NCBI RefSeq assembly: GCF_025145285.1 | Contig: NZ_CP102251.1 | Coordinates: 1,550,001-1,614,000, forward strand | Direction: 5' to 3' | Source: Alistipes onderdonkii | GTDB taxonomy: Bacteria > Bacteroidota > Bacteroidia > Bacteroidales > Rikenellaceae | DNA length: 64,000 bases | Part shown: positions 33,652-42,390 of the stretch, one piece after another | Numbering within the stretch: position 1 is the first letter of the stretch | How the letters are laid out: the number at the start of each line of letters is the position of its first letter | The notes under the pieces: generated by a model | What the model saw: the letters and a program-made list of their open reading frames with translations, nothing else | Database searches by the model: none | What the model was told of the DNA's origin: nothing | Made by a program: the position numbers and the translations under genes

Positions 33652-34385
33652 GAACAACCAAAATAGAGTGGACCGAAAGGACGTGGAATCCGGTAACTGG
33701 TTGTACAAAGATATCTGCCGGCTGTGAACATTGTTATGCTGAAACAATGTCTCGCAGATTGTGCGCAATGGGCAATTCTAAATATACGAATGGGTTTCAA
33801 TCTACAATGCATCCTGAGGACTTAATTGAGCCAATGAGGTGGAAAAAGCCATCAACGATTTTCGTATGCTCTATGAGCGATCTTTTTCATCCAGATGTTC
33901 CATTTGATTTCATCGATAAAGTATTCGGAGTTATTCGGAATACACCACAGCATAATTACCAAATCTTAACCAAACGGGCCGAACGGATGGCCGAATATTT
34001 TTCAACTCGTATTATTCCGCGTAATGCATGGATTGGAGTGACGGTTGAAGCTATAAAAACAAAAAATCGCATAGATTATATACGAAACCTAAAAGCCCCT
34101 GTTCGATTCATTTCTTGCGAACCACTACTCGAAGATTTAGGCGAATTAAATCTTAATGGTATAAATTGGATTATTGTCGGAGGAGAAAGCGGAGTACAGG
34201 CACGCCCCATGAAAGAAGAATGGGTTTTGAATATCAAGCGACAAGCCGAAGTGAATCACATTCCATTTTTCTTTAAACAATGGGGAACGTGGAGTTCTGA
34301 TGGAGTTAAAAGCAATAAAAAAGTTAATGGAAAACTATTGCAAGGGATGGTTATTCAGAATATGCCAACAATAAAAAAGGTATAA
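33648..34385 (+). CDS. DUF5131 (phage Gp37/Gp68-like) three-Cys-motif protein
   Basis: This 245-residue protein shows the N-terminal motif WNPVTGCTKISAGCEHCYAE with Cys19, Cys26 and Cys29, a radical-SAM-like cluster site, followed by FVCSMSDLFHPDVPFDFID, VGGESGVQARPM and FFFKQWG. These are the landmarks of the Gp37/Gp68 (DUF5131) family, the usual partner of TcmP. It is translationally coupled to tcmP and ends about 20 bases before the element's right-end repeats. Function unknown; a modification enzyme or defence role is possible. Confidence 0.9.
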   Translation: MRTTKIEWTERTWNPVTGCTKISAGCEHCYAETMSRRLCAMGNSKYTNGFQSTMHPEDLIEPMRWKKPSTIFVCSMSDLFHPDVPFDFIDKVFGVIRNTPQHNYQILTKRAERMAEYFSTRIIPRNAWIGVTVEAIKTKNRIDYIRNLKAPVRFISCEPLLEDLGELNLNGINWIIVGGESGVQARPMKEEWVLNIKRQAEVNHIPFFFKQWGTWSSDGVKSNKKVNGKLLQGMVIQNMPTIKKV

Positions 34386-34406
34386 CCCTTACATTCATTT
34401 TTAGTT

Positions 34407-34427
34407 GCCGTACAAATACCGTACAAA
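34407..34427. repeat. 11-bp repeat pair at the element 3 right end
   Basis: GCCGTACAAAT followed by ACCGTACAAA, nearly identical to the left-end pair. Confidence 0.7.
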
Positions 34428-34435
34428 CTAAAAAC

Positions 34436-34469
34436 AAAACGCCGTTGTAGATTACTACAACGGCGTTTT
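34436..34469. repeat. Perfect hairpin next to att core 3
   Basis: AAAACGCCGTTGTAG is inverted at 34455-34469 around ATTA. It is the counterpart of the palindrome at 13521-13556. Confidence 0.75.
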
Positions 34470-34471
34470 AG

Positions 34472-34485
34472 TGAGGTCTGAAGCG
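34472..34485. repeat. att core repeat 3 at the tRNA-Cys 3' end
   Basis: TGAGGTCTGAAGCG covers the discriminator, the 3' acceptor strand and the start of the T arm of tRNA-Cys, so integration rebuilds the tRNA. Confidence 0.8.
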
Positions 34486-34544
34486 GATTCGAACCGCTGT
34501 ACAAGGTTTTGCAGACCTTTGCCTAGCCACTCGGCCATCAGACC
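34474..34544 (-). tRNA. tRNA-Cys (GCA)
   Basis: On the minus strand the acceptor GGTCTGA pairs with TCAGACC and the discriminator is T. The D arm is GGCCGAGTGGCTAGGC-like. The anticodon arm AGGT-CTGCAAA-ACCT carries anticodon GCA, and the T arm is GCGGTTCGAATCCGC. The gene is 71 nt and CCA is not encoded. Its 3' end is the attachment site of the stacked elements to its left. Confidence 0.95.
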
Positions 34545-34762
34545 ATATGTTCCCCGACAGGTTCCTGTTCGGCTTTCATTTCGTAACTACAAGTCCGTTG
34601 CTTCCGGATTGCATGCCGCGCCGGAAACATCCGGTTTATTTTCAGGCGCATCGGGAGTGCAAATATACAAACATTTCTAAAATCTGCAAAACTTCGACCC
34701 AACTTTGCGCTATTTCCCAAAAATATTTACCTTTACAAGATAATAAACGACATTTTGCGGTT

Positions 34763-35866
34763 ATGACCATCGAGGATATCGCCTTGCAGATGACCCCGGG
34801 CATCGGCGTGAAAGGCGCCGTGCACCTGCTCGGAATATTCGGCGACGCACGGGGCATTTTCGCGGCGGCACCCGAGGAGCTGGCTATGAAAGCCGCCTTG
34901 CGGGAAGACATTATCCGGAATATCGTCCACCGCAAAGGCTTCGCCGCCGCAGAAAAGGAACTCGGCTACTGCCGCCGCAATTCGATCGCCGCGATCGCTT
35001 CGACCGACCCCGAATTCCCGGCATTGCTGCGTGAAATACCCGATTATCCCCATGTACTATACCTGAAAGGCAACGCCGCCGCCCTCTCGGCACGCTGCGT
35101 CGCGATGGTCGGCACCCGCCGGGCAACGCCCTACGGGCAGACGATGTGCAACAGGCTGGTGGAGGGGCTCGCAGCACAGGTTCCGGGGCTCTGCATCGTG
35201 AGCGGGCTGGCGTTCGGCATCGACGTCGCGGCACACCGGGCAGCCCTGGCCGCAGGGGTACGAACCGTCGCGGTACTGGCGAACCCGCTCCCCGGCGTCA
35301 TGCCGGCACAACACACGGCCGTGGCGCGCGACATCCTCGACCACGGCGGGGCACTGGTCACGGAGCTCCACTCGCAGACGCGGCAGAACGGCACGGCATA
35401 CCTGGCCCGCAACCGGATCATCGCAGGGCTGGGTGCCGGCTGCGTGGTCGTAGAGTCGCCCGACAGCGGCGGGTCGCTCGCCACGGCGCATTGCGCCGAC
35501 AGCTACGACCGTTCGGTAATGGCCGTACCGGGACGCGCCACGGACGGCATGTCGTCGGGGACGAACCACCTGATCCGCAACCGCAAAGCGCAACTCGTGA
35601 TGACCGCCGACGATATTGTCCGCGAACTGATGTGGGATCTCGGCCCGGAACCGGCAGCATTCCGGGAAAAACCGTCCACACCGGAGCTTACGCCCGACGA
35701 AGCTGGGTTGCTGGGCTGTTTCCGCACGGACGACCCGCTGGCGGTGGAAACGCTCGCGGAGCTGAGCGGACTGGATCCGGGTGAACTGGCTGCCCTGCTC
35801 GTAGGGCTGGAACTGGCGGGAGCCGTACGGCAACTGCCCGGCAACCGATATATGAAAACACGATGA
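34763..35866 (+). CDS. dprA: DNA-processing protein DprA
   Basis: This 367-residue protein has an N-terminal helix-hairpin-helix part (MTIEDIALQMTPGIGVKGAVHLLG), the Rossmann-like DprA core (CVAMVGTRRATPYG, VSGLAFGIDVAAHRAALA, RNRIIAGLG, VVVESPDSGGSLATAHCA) and a C-terminal winged helix. DprA loads RecA on incoming single-stranded DNA during transformation. The frame is open from 34547, but the ATG at 34763 gives the standard N-terminus. tatD overlaps its stop by ATGA. It is the first core gene to the right of the island. Confidence 0.95.
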   Translation: MTIEDIALQMTPGIGVKGAVHLLGIFGDARGIFAAAPEELAMKAALREDIIRNIVHRKGFAAAEKELGYCRRNSIAAIASTDPEFPALLREIPDYPHVLYLKGNAAALSARCVAMVGTRRATPYGQTMCNRLVEGLAAQVPGLCIVSGLAFGIDVAAHRAALAAGVRTVAVLANPLPGVMPAQHTAVARDILDHGGALVTELHSQTRQNGTAYLARNRIIAGLGAGCVVVESPDSGGSLATAHCADSYDRSVMAVPGRATDGMSSGTNHLIRNRKAQLVMTADDIVRELMWDLGPEPAAFREKPSTPELTPDEAGLLGCFRTDDPLAVETLAELSGLDPGELAALLVGLELAGAVRQLPGNRYMKTR

Positions 35867-36672
35867 AACTGACGGATACACATTCACACCTGTACGATAC
35901 GGCGTTCGACGCCGACCGCGAAGAGACACTGGCCCGCGCCGCGGCGGCGGGCGTGGAACACCTGCTGCTCCCGGGCATAGACTCCGAAAGCCACGGGGCG
36001 CTGTTCGACCTCTGCCGCCGCCACCCGGGGCAATGCGTCCCGATGATGGGACTGCACCCCACCTCGGTGAACGACAACCCGCACTGGCGCGAGGAGCTGG
36101 CGCTCGCCGAACGTTACCTCACGGCCCCGCCCGAGGGCATCGCACGTTTCTGCGCCGTGGGCGAGATCGGGCTGGACTACTACTGGAGCGGCGAGTTCGT
36201 CGCCGAACAGGTCGAGGCTTTCGTTTCGCAATGCCGCCTGGCCGCACGGCTCGGCCTTCCGGTGGCGATCCACACCCGTGCGGCATGGGACGACATGTGC
36301 CGGATCATCGGGGAGGAAGCGACGGCCGCGGCGGAGGCCGGGCGGAGGCTGCGGGGCGTGTTCCACGCCTTTTCGGAGGATGCCGTCACCTACCGGAAAC
36401 TGAAAGCCTGCGGCGATTTCGCCTTCGGAATCGGCGGCGTGGTGACTTTCAGGAAGAGCAAGCTGGCCGATACGGTGCGTGAAATGGAACTGGACGACAT
36501 CGTACTCGAAACCGACTGCCCGTACCTGACACCCGCGCCCCACCGCGGCGAGCGCAACGAGTCGGCCTATGTGCGGTTCGTGTGCGAGAAAGTCGCGGAA
36601 CTGAAGGGGCTGCCCCCCGGCGAAGTGGCGGCCGCAACGACGGCGAACGCCAAACGTATTTTCGGAATATAA
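35863..36672 (+). CDS. tatD: TatD-family metal-dependent hydrolase
   Basis: This 269-residue protein has the TatD metal-binding landmarks: DTHSHLYD (residues 4-11), GEIGLDYYW, AIHTRAAW, GVFHAFSE and LETDCPYLTPAPHRG. Family members are 3'-5' DNA exonucleases involved in DNA repair and turnover. Its start overlaps the dprA stop (ATGA), so the pair is translated together. Confidence 0.95.
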   Translation: MKLTDTHSHLYDTAFDADREETLARAAAAGVEHLLLPGIDSESHGALFDLCRRHPGQCVPMMGLHPTSVNDNPHWREELALAERYLTAPPEGIARFCAVGEIGLDYYWSGEFVAEQVEAFVSQCRLAARLGLPVAIHTRAAWDDMCRIIGEEATAAAEAGRRLRGVFHAFSEDAVTYRKLKACGDFAFGIGGVVTFRKSKLADTVREMELDDIVLETDCPYLTPAPHRGERNESAYVRFVCEKVAELKGLPPGEVAAATTANAKRIFGI

Positions 36673-36689
36673 CACCATAAGACCATACG

Positions 36690-37718
36690 ATGAAATCTTC
36701 GATCCTGATCATCTATACGGGCGGTACCATCGGCATGAAGAACGATGCCGAAACCGGCGCCCTGGTGCCTTTCGACTTCAGCGGCATCTACGATGAATTC
36801 CCTTCGCTCAAGCGGCTCAACGTGGACATCGACGTGCTGACGATGGATCCCGTGATCGACTCGTCGAACGTCACCCCGGCAAACTGGGCGGCGCTGGCCG
36901 AGTTGATACGCGACAACTACACCCGCTACGACGGGTTCGTCGTACTGCACGGCACGGATACCATGTCCTACACCGCTTCGGCATTGAGTTTCATGCTCGA
37001 AAACCTGGCCAAGCCCGTGGTTTTCACCGGCAGCCAGATCCCGATCGGCGTGCTGCGCACGGACGGCCGCGAAAACCTCATCACGGCCATCGAGATCGCG
37101 GGGGCGCACATCGGCGGACGCCCCGAGGTACCCGAAGTGTCGCTCTATTTCCAGAACCGGCTGTTCCGCGCCAACCGTACCACCAAGCGCAGCGCCGAGG
37201 CGCTGAGCGCCTTCCGTTCCTACAACTACCCGCCCCTGGCCGAGGTGGGGGTCAACATCGCCTATAACCTCGCGGCGATCCTCCACCCGACGGAAATCTC
37301 GCCGGAACTGCGCATCGCCACCCGCCTGGCCGACGGAATCGAAGTCATCAAGCTTTTCCCGGGGCTGGGCGAAAATATCCTGCGGGCGATGCTCTCGGCA
37401 CCGGGGCTGCGGGCCGTGGTGCTGGAGACATTCGGCGCGGGCAACGCCCCGACCAACGAATGGTTCATCCGCGTACTGAAAGAGGCGATCGACCGCGGGG
37501 TCATCATCCTCAACATCACGCAGTGCGGCGGGGGCAAGGTTTCGATGGAACTTTACGAAACCGGGCTGAGGCTGCAGAAGATCGGCGTCCTGTGCGGCCA
37601 CGACATGACCACCGAGGCGGCCGTCACAAAGCTGATGTACGTGCTCGGACTGGGGCTTTCCGACGAACAGACCCGCGCATTGTTGCGGCGCCCTCTGCGA
37701 GGCGAATTTACAGCCTAA
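36690..37718 (+). CDS. ansA: Type I L-asparaginase
   Basis: This 342-residue protein has both active-site segments of the asparaginase family: IIYTGGTIGM near the start and VLHGTDTMSYTASAL near residue 92. There is no signal peptide, as in the cytosolic type I enzyme. It converts asparagine to aspartate and ammonia. It follows tatD by 17 bases in the same direction. Confidence 0.92.
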   Translation: MKSSILIIYTGGTIGMKNDAETGALVPFDFSGIYDEFPSLKRLNVDIDVLTMDPVIDSSNVTPANWAALAELIRDNYTRYDGFVVLHGTDTMSYTASALSFMLENLAKPVVFTGSQIPIGVLRTDGRENLITAIEIAGAHIGGRPEVPEVSLYFQNRLFRANRTTKRSAEALSAFRSYNYPPLAEVGVNIAYNLAAILHPTEISPELRIATRLADGIEVIKLFPGLGENILRAMLSAPGLRAVVLETFGAGNAPTNEWFIRVLKEAIDRGVIILNITQCGGGKVSMELYETGLRLQKIGVLCGHDMTTEAAVTKLMYVLGLGLSDEQTRALLRRPLRGEFTA

Positions 37719-38084
37719 GACGTTGCACGGAACGATTTTTTTTTCTATATTTCGCACTGCTAACGTACCTTATCGGGTCGTCCATTGGGGGCGGCAGGAG
37801 GGGGAATAGGGGGACAACCCACTGGAAAACAAACGATTGGACTGATTCAGAATGAAATTTCCGGAATTCGCCCATACGTGCGGAACCGGCAGGGGAAAGC
37901 CATGGATCGGGGTAAAAAGACGCCGTGAGTATCCGGAAAGGATAAAAAAAATATTTTTTTAGGATTTTTTTAATCCCGGGAGAATTGACGAAATACGATG
38001 GAAAGCGGAAGAACGTATTGTGAAATACCTAAAAACACAACAATAAAAAACAACTAACAAATTTAATTTTATCTAATCACAACT
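37719..38084. other. Non-coding region upstream of the ExbB/ExbD operon
   Basis: No gene seen. It changes from GC-rich to a very AT-rich leader just before exbB, which should contain the operon promoter; I could not find a convincing TAnnTTTG box. Confidence 0.5.
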
Positions 38085-38822
38085 ATGAAAAAACTTTTTT
38101 TGATTCTGTCAGTGGCCCTGTTCGCATTGGGTACTGTTAACGCTTTCGCGCAGGAGGCTGCCGCAGCTGCCGAAACCCAACTCGCCGGCGATAGCCTGCA
38201 CCGCGTGATGATGCAGAAGTTCCTCGAGGGTGGTTGGGCATGGATGCTCCCGATCCTTATCTTCCTGATTATCGGTCTGGCCGTTGCCATCGAGCGTATC
38301 CTCTATCTCTCGCTGTCGACGATCAACTCGAAGAAACTCATCACCAAGGTTGAAGAAGCCCTGAAGAACGGCGGCATCGAAGCTGCCAAGGAAGTTTGCC
38401 GCAACACGCGCGGCCCGATCGCTTCGATCTACTACCAGGGTCTCGACCGTTACGATCAGGGTCTGGATTCGGTCGAGAAGGCTGTCGTTTCCTACGGTTC
38501 GGTTCAGACCGGCCAGATGGAGTCGGGCCTGACGTGGATCGGCCTGTTCATCGCCCTTTCGCCTATGTTGGGCTTCATGGGTACCGTTGTCGGCATGATC
38601 GCGGCGTTCGACGCCATCCAGGCTGCCGGCGATATCAGCCCGACCCTCGTTGCAGGCGGTATCAAGGTCGCCCTTCTGACGACCCTCATGGGTCTTATCG
38701 CTGCGGTTATTCTTCAGCTGTTCTACAACTATATCGTTTCGAAGATCGACTCGCTGGTAAACGATATGGAGGATTCGTCCATCACGCTGATGGATATCCT
38801 GACGGCTTACAGCAAGAAATAA
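38085..38822 (+). CDS. exbB: MotA/TolQ/ExbB proton-channel family protein
   Basis: This 245-residue inner-membrane protein has an N-terminal hydrophobic signal/anchor (KKLFLILSVALFALGTVNAFA). One membrane helix follows (WAWMLPILIFLIIGLAVAIERI), then a cytosolic loop and two further helices (FIALSPMLGFMGTVVGMI and VALLTTLMGLIAAVILQL). The last two form the proton channel of ExbB. With the two ExbD proteins downstream it energises outer-membrane transport through a TonB-type protein. Confidence 0.92.
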   Translation: MKKLFLILSVALFALGTVNAFAQEAAAAAETQLAGDSLHRVMMQKFLEGGWAWMLPILIFLIIGLAVAIERILYLSLSTINSKKLITKVEEALKNGGIEAAKEVCRNTRGPIASIYYQGLDRYDQGLDSVEKAVVSYGSVQTGQMESGLTWIGLFIALSPMLGFMGTVVGMIAAFDAIQAAGDISPTLVAGGIKVALLTTLMGLIAAVILQLFYNYIVSKIDSLVNDMEDSSITLMDILTAYSKK

Positions 38823-38854
38823 TCCCAACGATTTAAAAAGAGTTAAAGGCAATT

Positions 38855-39274
38855 ATGAAAAAGATTTTAAATATCATATTGGGTATTCTGCTGGCCGTGA
38901 TGGCGGTACTGGGAATATACGCAATTGCTACGGGTGGCTCCGAGGCGGCTATCAGCCTGAACCTCATCTGGTGCTATTTCCTGCTGGCTCTTGCGGTGTT
39001 CACAGCTATCTTCTGCGCGGTCTTCGGCATGATCCAGAACCCAGCGGGAATCAAGGGCACGATTATTTCGCTCGCGCTGATCATCGTGATCGTGGGCGTG
39101 GCTTACTTCGTGGCTTCGGGACATGACATCCAGATCCCCGACCTCGCCAACGGCGGGTTTTTCTCCCAAGGTGAAACCGTCCTGACCGACACCAGCATCC
39201 TGGTAACGTACGTTGCCCTGGTCGCTGCGTTCGTGACGGCTATCGCAACCGAAATTTACGGCGCTTTCAAATAA
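38855..39274 (+). CDS. Small membrane protein inside the exb operon
   Basis: This 139-residue protein has four hydrophobic helices (ILNIILGILLAVMAVLGIYAI; IWCYFLLALAVFTAIFCAVF; IISLALIIVIVGVAYFVAS; and a last one near VTYVALVAAFVTAIA). I recognise no family. It lies between exbB and exbD with short gaps and is probably an accessory part of this energy-coupling complex. Confidence 0.8.
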   Translation: MKKILNIILGILLAVMAVLGIYAIATGGSEAAISLNLIWCYFLLALAVFTAIFCAVFGMIQNPAGIKGTIISLALIIVIVGVAYFVASGHDIQIPDLANGGFFSQGETVLTDTSILVTYVALVAAFVTAIATEIYGAFK

Positions 39275-39283
39275 CAACGAACA

Positions 39284-39889
39284 ATGGCAGGAAATAAAAG
39301 ACAAATACAGGAGATCAACGCCGGCTCAATGGCCGACATCGCCTTCCTGCTGCTGATTTTCTTCCTTGTGGCCACAACGATGAATGTCGACACCGGTCTG
39401 GTGCGTATGCTTCCGCCGATGCCCCCCGAGAACCAAAAGCAGGAGGACATCAAGGTCAAGGAGCGCAACCTCTTCCTGGTGCTCATCTCGGGCAGCGGCA
39501 ACATCATGGCCGGGCCCTCGGGCAAACAGGAGATCATCGACCTGAGACAACTCAAGGACAAGACGAAGGAATTCATCCTCAACCCGATGGACGACGAGAA
39601 CCTCCCGGAGAAAACCGAAAAGGAAATCGAGTTGGCCGACGGCAGCAAGTGGGTATATCCCGAAAGCCAGGGCGTTGTTTCGTTACAGACCACCCGTGAT
39701 ACGGGCTATCAGTCCTACATCATGGTGCAGAACGAACTCACACGCGCTTTCAACGAGGTACGTGACGAAGTCGCCATGAAGAAATTCGGAGCAAAATTCT
39801 CGGAGCTTTCCGAGGATCAGCGCAATGCAGTATCCAAAGCAGTACCTCTGAAGATTTCGGAGGCCGAACCGCGTAATATAAAGAAGTAA
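39284..39889 (+). CDS. exbD: Biopolymer transport protein ExbD (first copy)
   Basis: This 201-residue protein has an N-terminal cytosolic stretch and one membrane helix with the conserved Asp (GSMADIAFLLLIFFLVATTM), then a periplasmic domain. It is longer than classical ExbD, as is common for the first of two ExbD genes in Bacteroidota. It forms the proton-driven motor with ExbB. Confidence 0.92.
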   Translation: MAGNKRQIQEINAGSMADIAFLLLIFFLVATTMNVDTGLVRMLPPMPPENQKQEDIKVKERNLFLVLISGSGNIMAGPSGKQEIIDLRQLKDKTKEFILNPMDDENLPEKTEKEIELADGSKWVYPESQGVVSLQTTRDTGYQSYIMVQNELTRAFNEVRDEVAMKKFGAKFSELSEDQRNAVSKAVPLKISEAEPRNIKK

Positions 39890-39892
39890 GTT

Positions 39893-40363
39893 ATGGCAGT
39901 AATGAAAAAGAAGGGCAATAAAGGTTTGCCCCCTATCTCGACAGCATCGCTTCCTGACGTGATCTTCATGATCCTCTTCTTCTTCATGGTGTCGACCACC
40001 ATGCGCGACCAGGAACTGCTCGTGAGGTACAAACTCCCCGAGGCAACCGAAGTGCAAAAGCTCGAGAAGAAATCGCTCGTAAGCTACATCCACATCGGAC
40101 AGCCTTCGCTGGTGATGCAGGCCAAATTCGGCACTGCACCCCGTATCCAGCTGAACGACTCGTACAAAACGACCAAGGATATTTTGGATTTCGTAGCCGC
40201 AGAGCGCGATAAGCTCAGCGAGGCCGACCGTGCCTCGATGACGATCTGCCTCAAGGCCGACCAGACAACCAAGATGGGTATCGTAACCGACGTGAAGCAG
40301 GAACTTCGCCGTGCCAATGCACTGAAGGTCTCCTACGCCGCTTCCAAGTCGCTGGGATACTAA
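39893..40363 (+). CDS. exbD: Biopolymer transport protein ExbD (second copy)
   Basis: This 156-residue ExbD-type protein has a single membrane helix carrying the Asp (SLPDVIFMILFFFMVSTTM) and a short periplasmic domain. It starts 3 bases after the first ExbD gene and is the last gene of the operon; a strong terminator follows. Confidence 0.92.
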   Translation: MAVMKKKGNKGLPPISTASLPDVIFMILFFFMVSTTMRDQELLVRYKLPEATEVQKLEKKSLVSYIHIGQPSLVMQAKFGTAPRIQLNDSYKTTKDILDFVAAERDKLSEADRASMTICLKADQTTKMGIVTDVKQELRRANALKVSYAASKSLGY

Positions 40364-40379
40364 ATCCCGAGTCATATCG

Positions 40380-40413
40380 AAAAAGGGCTGAAGTCGGACT
40401 TCAGCCCTTTTTT
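40380..40413 (+). terminator. Terminator of the exb operon
   Basis: AAAAGGGCTGAAGT pairs with ACTTCAGCCCTTTT, followed by T's. Confidence 0.9.
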
Positions 40414-40573
40414 ATGTGCCATACCGATAGTTATACGGCCTCCAGCATCTTCAAACGTATGCCCGCCACTGCAAGGCGGCAGGGTAAATTCGGGCCGGGG
40501 ATTTAAACACGGGAGATGATCGTATCCGATCACCACGGGATTTCCCGGCAACACGCGGAAAGACAATCCCCGC

Positions 40574-41173
40574 TCAGAATTGCAACTCCAACTGGCCGAT
40601 CCCGTGGCTGAACGACAGGCGGTGGTGGGGCGTAAGTCCGTATTCACGGATTGCGAGCCGATGCTCGCGGGTCGGGTACCCCTTGTTCTTTTTCCAGCCA
40701 TACTGCGGGTATTCCTCCGCGAGGCGCAACATGTACTCGTCCCGATGGGTTTTGGCCAGCACCGAAGCTGCGGCGATGTCGGCATATTTGCCGTCACCCT
40801 TGACCACGCAACGGTAGGGTAATTCAAGACGTGTCCGGAAACGGTTGCCGTCGATCGCAAGGAATTCGGGCGGCGGATCGAGGCGGGCGACAGCCAGCGA
40901 CATTCCCTCGAACGAAGCGTTCAGGATGTTGATCTCGTCGATCCGGGCTGCGGAAACGGCCTCGACGGCCCAGGCCACGGCTTCACGCTCGATGATCAGG
41001 CGGAGCCTGTCCCGGTTCCGCTCGGTCATCTGCTTCGAATCGTTGAGCAACGGGTCGTGAAAATCGGGCGGAAGGATCACCGCAGCGGCGAACACCGGCC
41101 CGGCCAGACACCCCCGGCCGGCCTCGTCGCAACCGGCCTCCCGAAACTCGTATTGGTATTGGTTTTCTAACAT
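40574..41173 (-). CDS. rnhB: Ribonuclease HII
   Basis: This 199-residue protein has the RNase HII signature GCDEAGRGCLAGPV (catalytic Asp15, Glu16) and the later Asp in LAIDGNRF, followed by KGDGKYADIAAASVLAKTHRD. It removes ribonucleotides embedded in DNA and RNA primers. It is divergent from a membrane-protein gene, with face-to-face promoters in the 69-base gap. Confidence 0.95.
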   Translation of the reverse strand: MLENQYQYEFREAGCDEAGRGCLAGPVFAAAVILPPDFHDPLLNDSKQMTERNRDRLRLIIEREAVAWAVEAVSAARIDEINILNASFEGMSLAVARLDPPPEFLAIDGNRFRTRLELPYRCVVKGDGKYADIAAASVLAKTHRDEYMLRLAEEYPQYGWKKNKGYPTREHRLAIREYGLTPHHRLSFSHGIGQLELQF

Positions 41174-41180
41174 CGTACCA

Positions 41181-41219
41181 CAAAGTTAGGTAATATTCCG
41201 GCTTTTTTCGCTAATTTTG
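41181..41219. promoter_or_regulatory. Divergent promoters of rnhB and the membrane-protein gene
   Basis: Minus-strand TAACTTTG (41181-41188) serves rnhB. Plus-strand TAATTTTG (41212-41219) lies 23 bases before the ATG at 41243. Confidence 0.6.
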
Positions 41220-41242
41220 CCTGAGGAAAAAAGCCTTCCGAC

Positions 41243-42241
41243 ATGAAATTCGACATCGCCCGGCAGCCGCTCGTACCGGCCTTCATGACCCTCTTCGCAC
41301 TCGCCGTCGCAGCCATGTGTGCAGGAATCCCCGTGCCCGATACCGAAACCAGTGGAGCGGTGCGCGAAGCGCTCCCGCTTCTGGGCGGCCAACTCGCCCG
41401 GTTTCAGGCGGCATATCCGGTATGGTCGAAGTTTGCCGCCGGGTTCATGCTGCTCTTCGCCGGAATGTGTACGGGACGGATTTCGATCCGCTACAACCTC
41501 TATACGGTGGGCACCTGCCTCCCGATTCCCCTCTATGCCATCGTCGCCTGCGGGATCGCAACAGGCGGGAATTATCTCGCAGGATTCGCAGCGTCGATGC
41601 TGCTCGCACTGGCAACGAAAAATTACTGCCGCGCCTTCTGCAACGGGTACGGGTTCGACGCCATCTTCCGTGCCTCGCTCTACCTGGGGCTGATGCCGCT
41701 GATATATGCCCCCGCACTGCCGCTGTTGCTGCTCCTGCCGTTGGCCGTACTGCTTTTCCGGCGTACCTTCCGGGAGGTCGTGGTAGCAACGGCCGGACTG
41801 CTGCTGCCGATCTTCACGGCCTGCTATGTCAGCTGGGGCAGCGGGGCGGAATTTACGGCTCCACTGGTCACAGTGGGGCAGTCGGCCATCGAAGGTATGC
41901 CGCTGCAACTCTTCCTGGATATTCCCCTCCCCGCACTCGTCATGGCAGGCGGGATCGTACTGCTCGACCTGACGGCGCTTTTCTTTTTCCTGGCCGACAT
42001 CTATGCCGCCGGCACCAAACCCCGCTTTATCCTCTTTTATAACATAGGTATACTGGTATTGGCCCTGACATTGCTATGCAGCCCCGCCGCAACACCCGAA
42101 GCATTCGCCCTGCTCGCTGTCCCGTCGGCCATACTGATCCCGGTATTTTTCGTCCGCATCCACAGGGGAATGGCATTGCCCGTATACCTGATTTTTCTGG
42201 CGGCAGCCTTCGCCGGAATATTTTTACAATATTATATTTAG
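41243..42241 (+). CDS. Polytopic membrane protein of unknown function
   Basis: This 332-residue protein has about nine to ten hydrophobic helices and short loops. An odd hydrophilic stretch near residues 25-55 lies between the first two. It resembles uncharacterised Bacteroidota membrane proteins (perhaps the DUF6427 group; not checked). No motif points to a transported substrate. Confidence 0.75.
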   Translation: MKFDIARQPLVPAFMTLFALAVAAMCAGIPVPDTETSGAVREALPLLGGQLARFQAAYPVWSKFAAGFMLLFAGMCTGRISIRYNLYTVGTCLPIPLYAIVACGIATGGNYLAGFAASMLLALATKNYCRAFCNGYGFDAIFRASLYLGLMPLIYAPALPLLLLLPLAVLLFRRTFREVVVATAGLLLPIFTACYVSWGSGAEFTAPLVTVGQSAIEGMPLQLFLDIPLPALVMAGGIVLLDLTALFFFLADIYAAGTKPRFILFYNIGILVLALTLLCSPAATPEAFALLAVPSAILIPVFFVRIHRGMALPVYLIFLAAAFAGIFLQYYI

Positions 42242-42325
42242 TCATTATTATGGCATCTTTAGGCTTATTTGCCTTATTGTGCCTTTTTAGACTATTCATT
42301 ATTTTATAAAATAAATATTAAATTG

Positions 42326-42333
42326 TATTTTTG
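42326..42333 (+). promoter_or_regulatory. Promoter -7 box before the AraC regulator
   Basis: TATTTTTG, 57 bases before the ATG. Confidence 0.5.
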
Positions 42334-42390
42334 AAATGAGCAATCGGTGACGCAACTCGTTGTTCAAAAAAACTTAAAATACGATTTGGT

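Larger units (their letters stand above)
25412..34485. mobile_element. Element 3: mobilizable integrative element in tRNA-Cys
   Basis: It is bounded by att cores 2 and 3, the latter overlapping the tRNA-Cys 3' end. From left to right: 11-bp repeat pair, integrase, Fic protein, excisionase (broken), oriT-like repeats, mobC (broken), relaxase, accessory gene (broken), MNT-HEPN with structured leader, TcmP/DUF5131 cargo, repeat pair, hairpin, att. There are no conjugation-pore genes, so it fits a mobilizable rather than self-transmissible element. Four UGA codons interrupt three of its mobilization genes. Confidence 0.8.
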
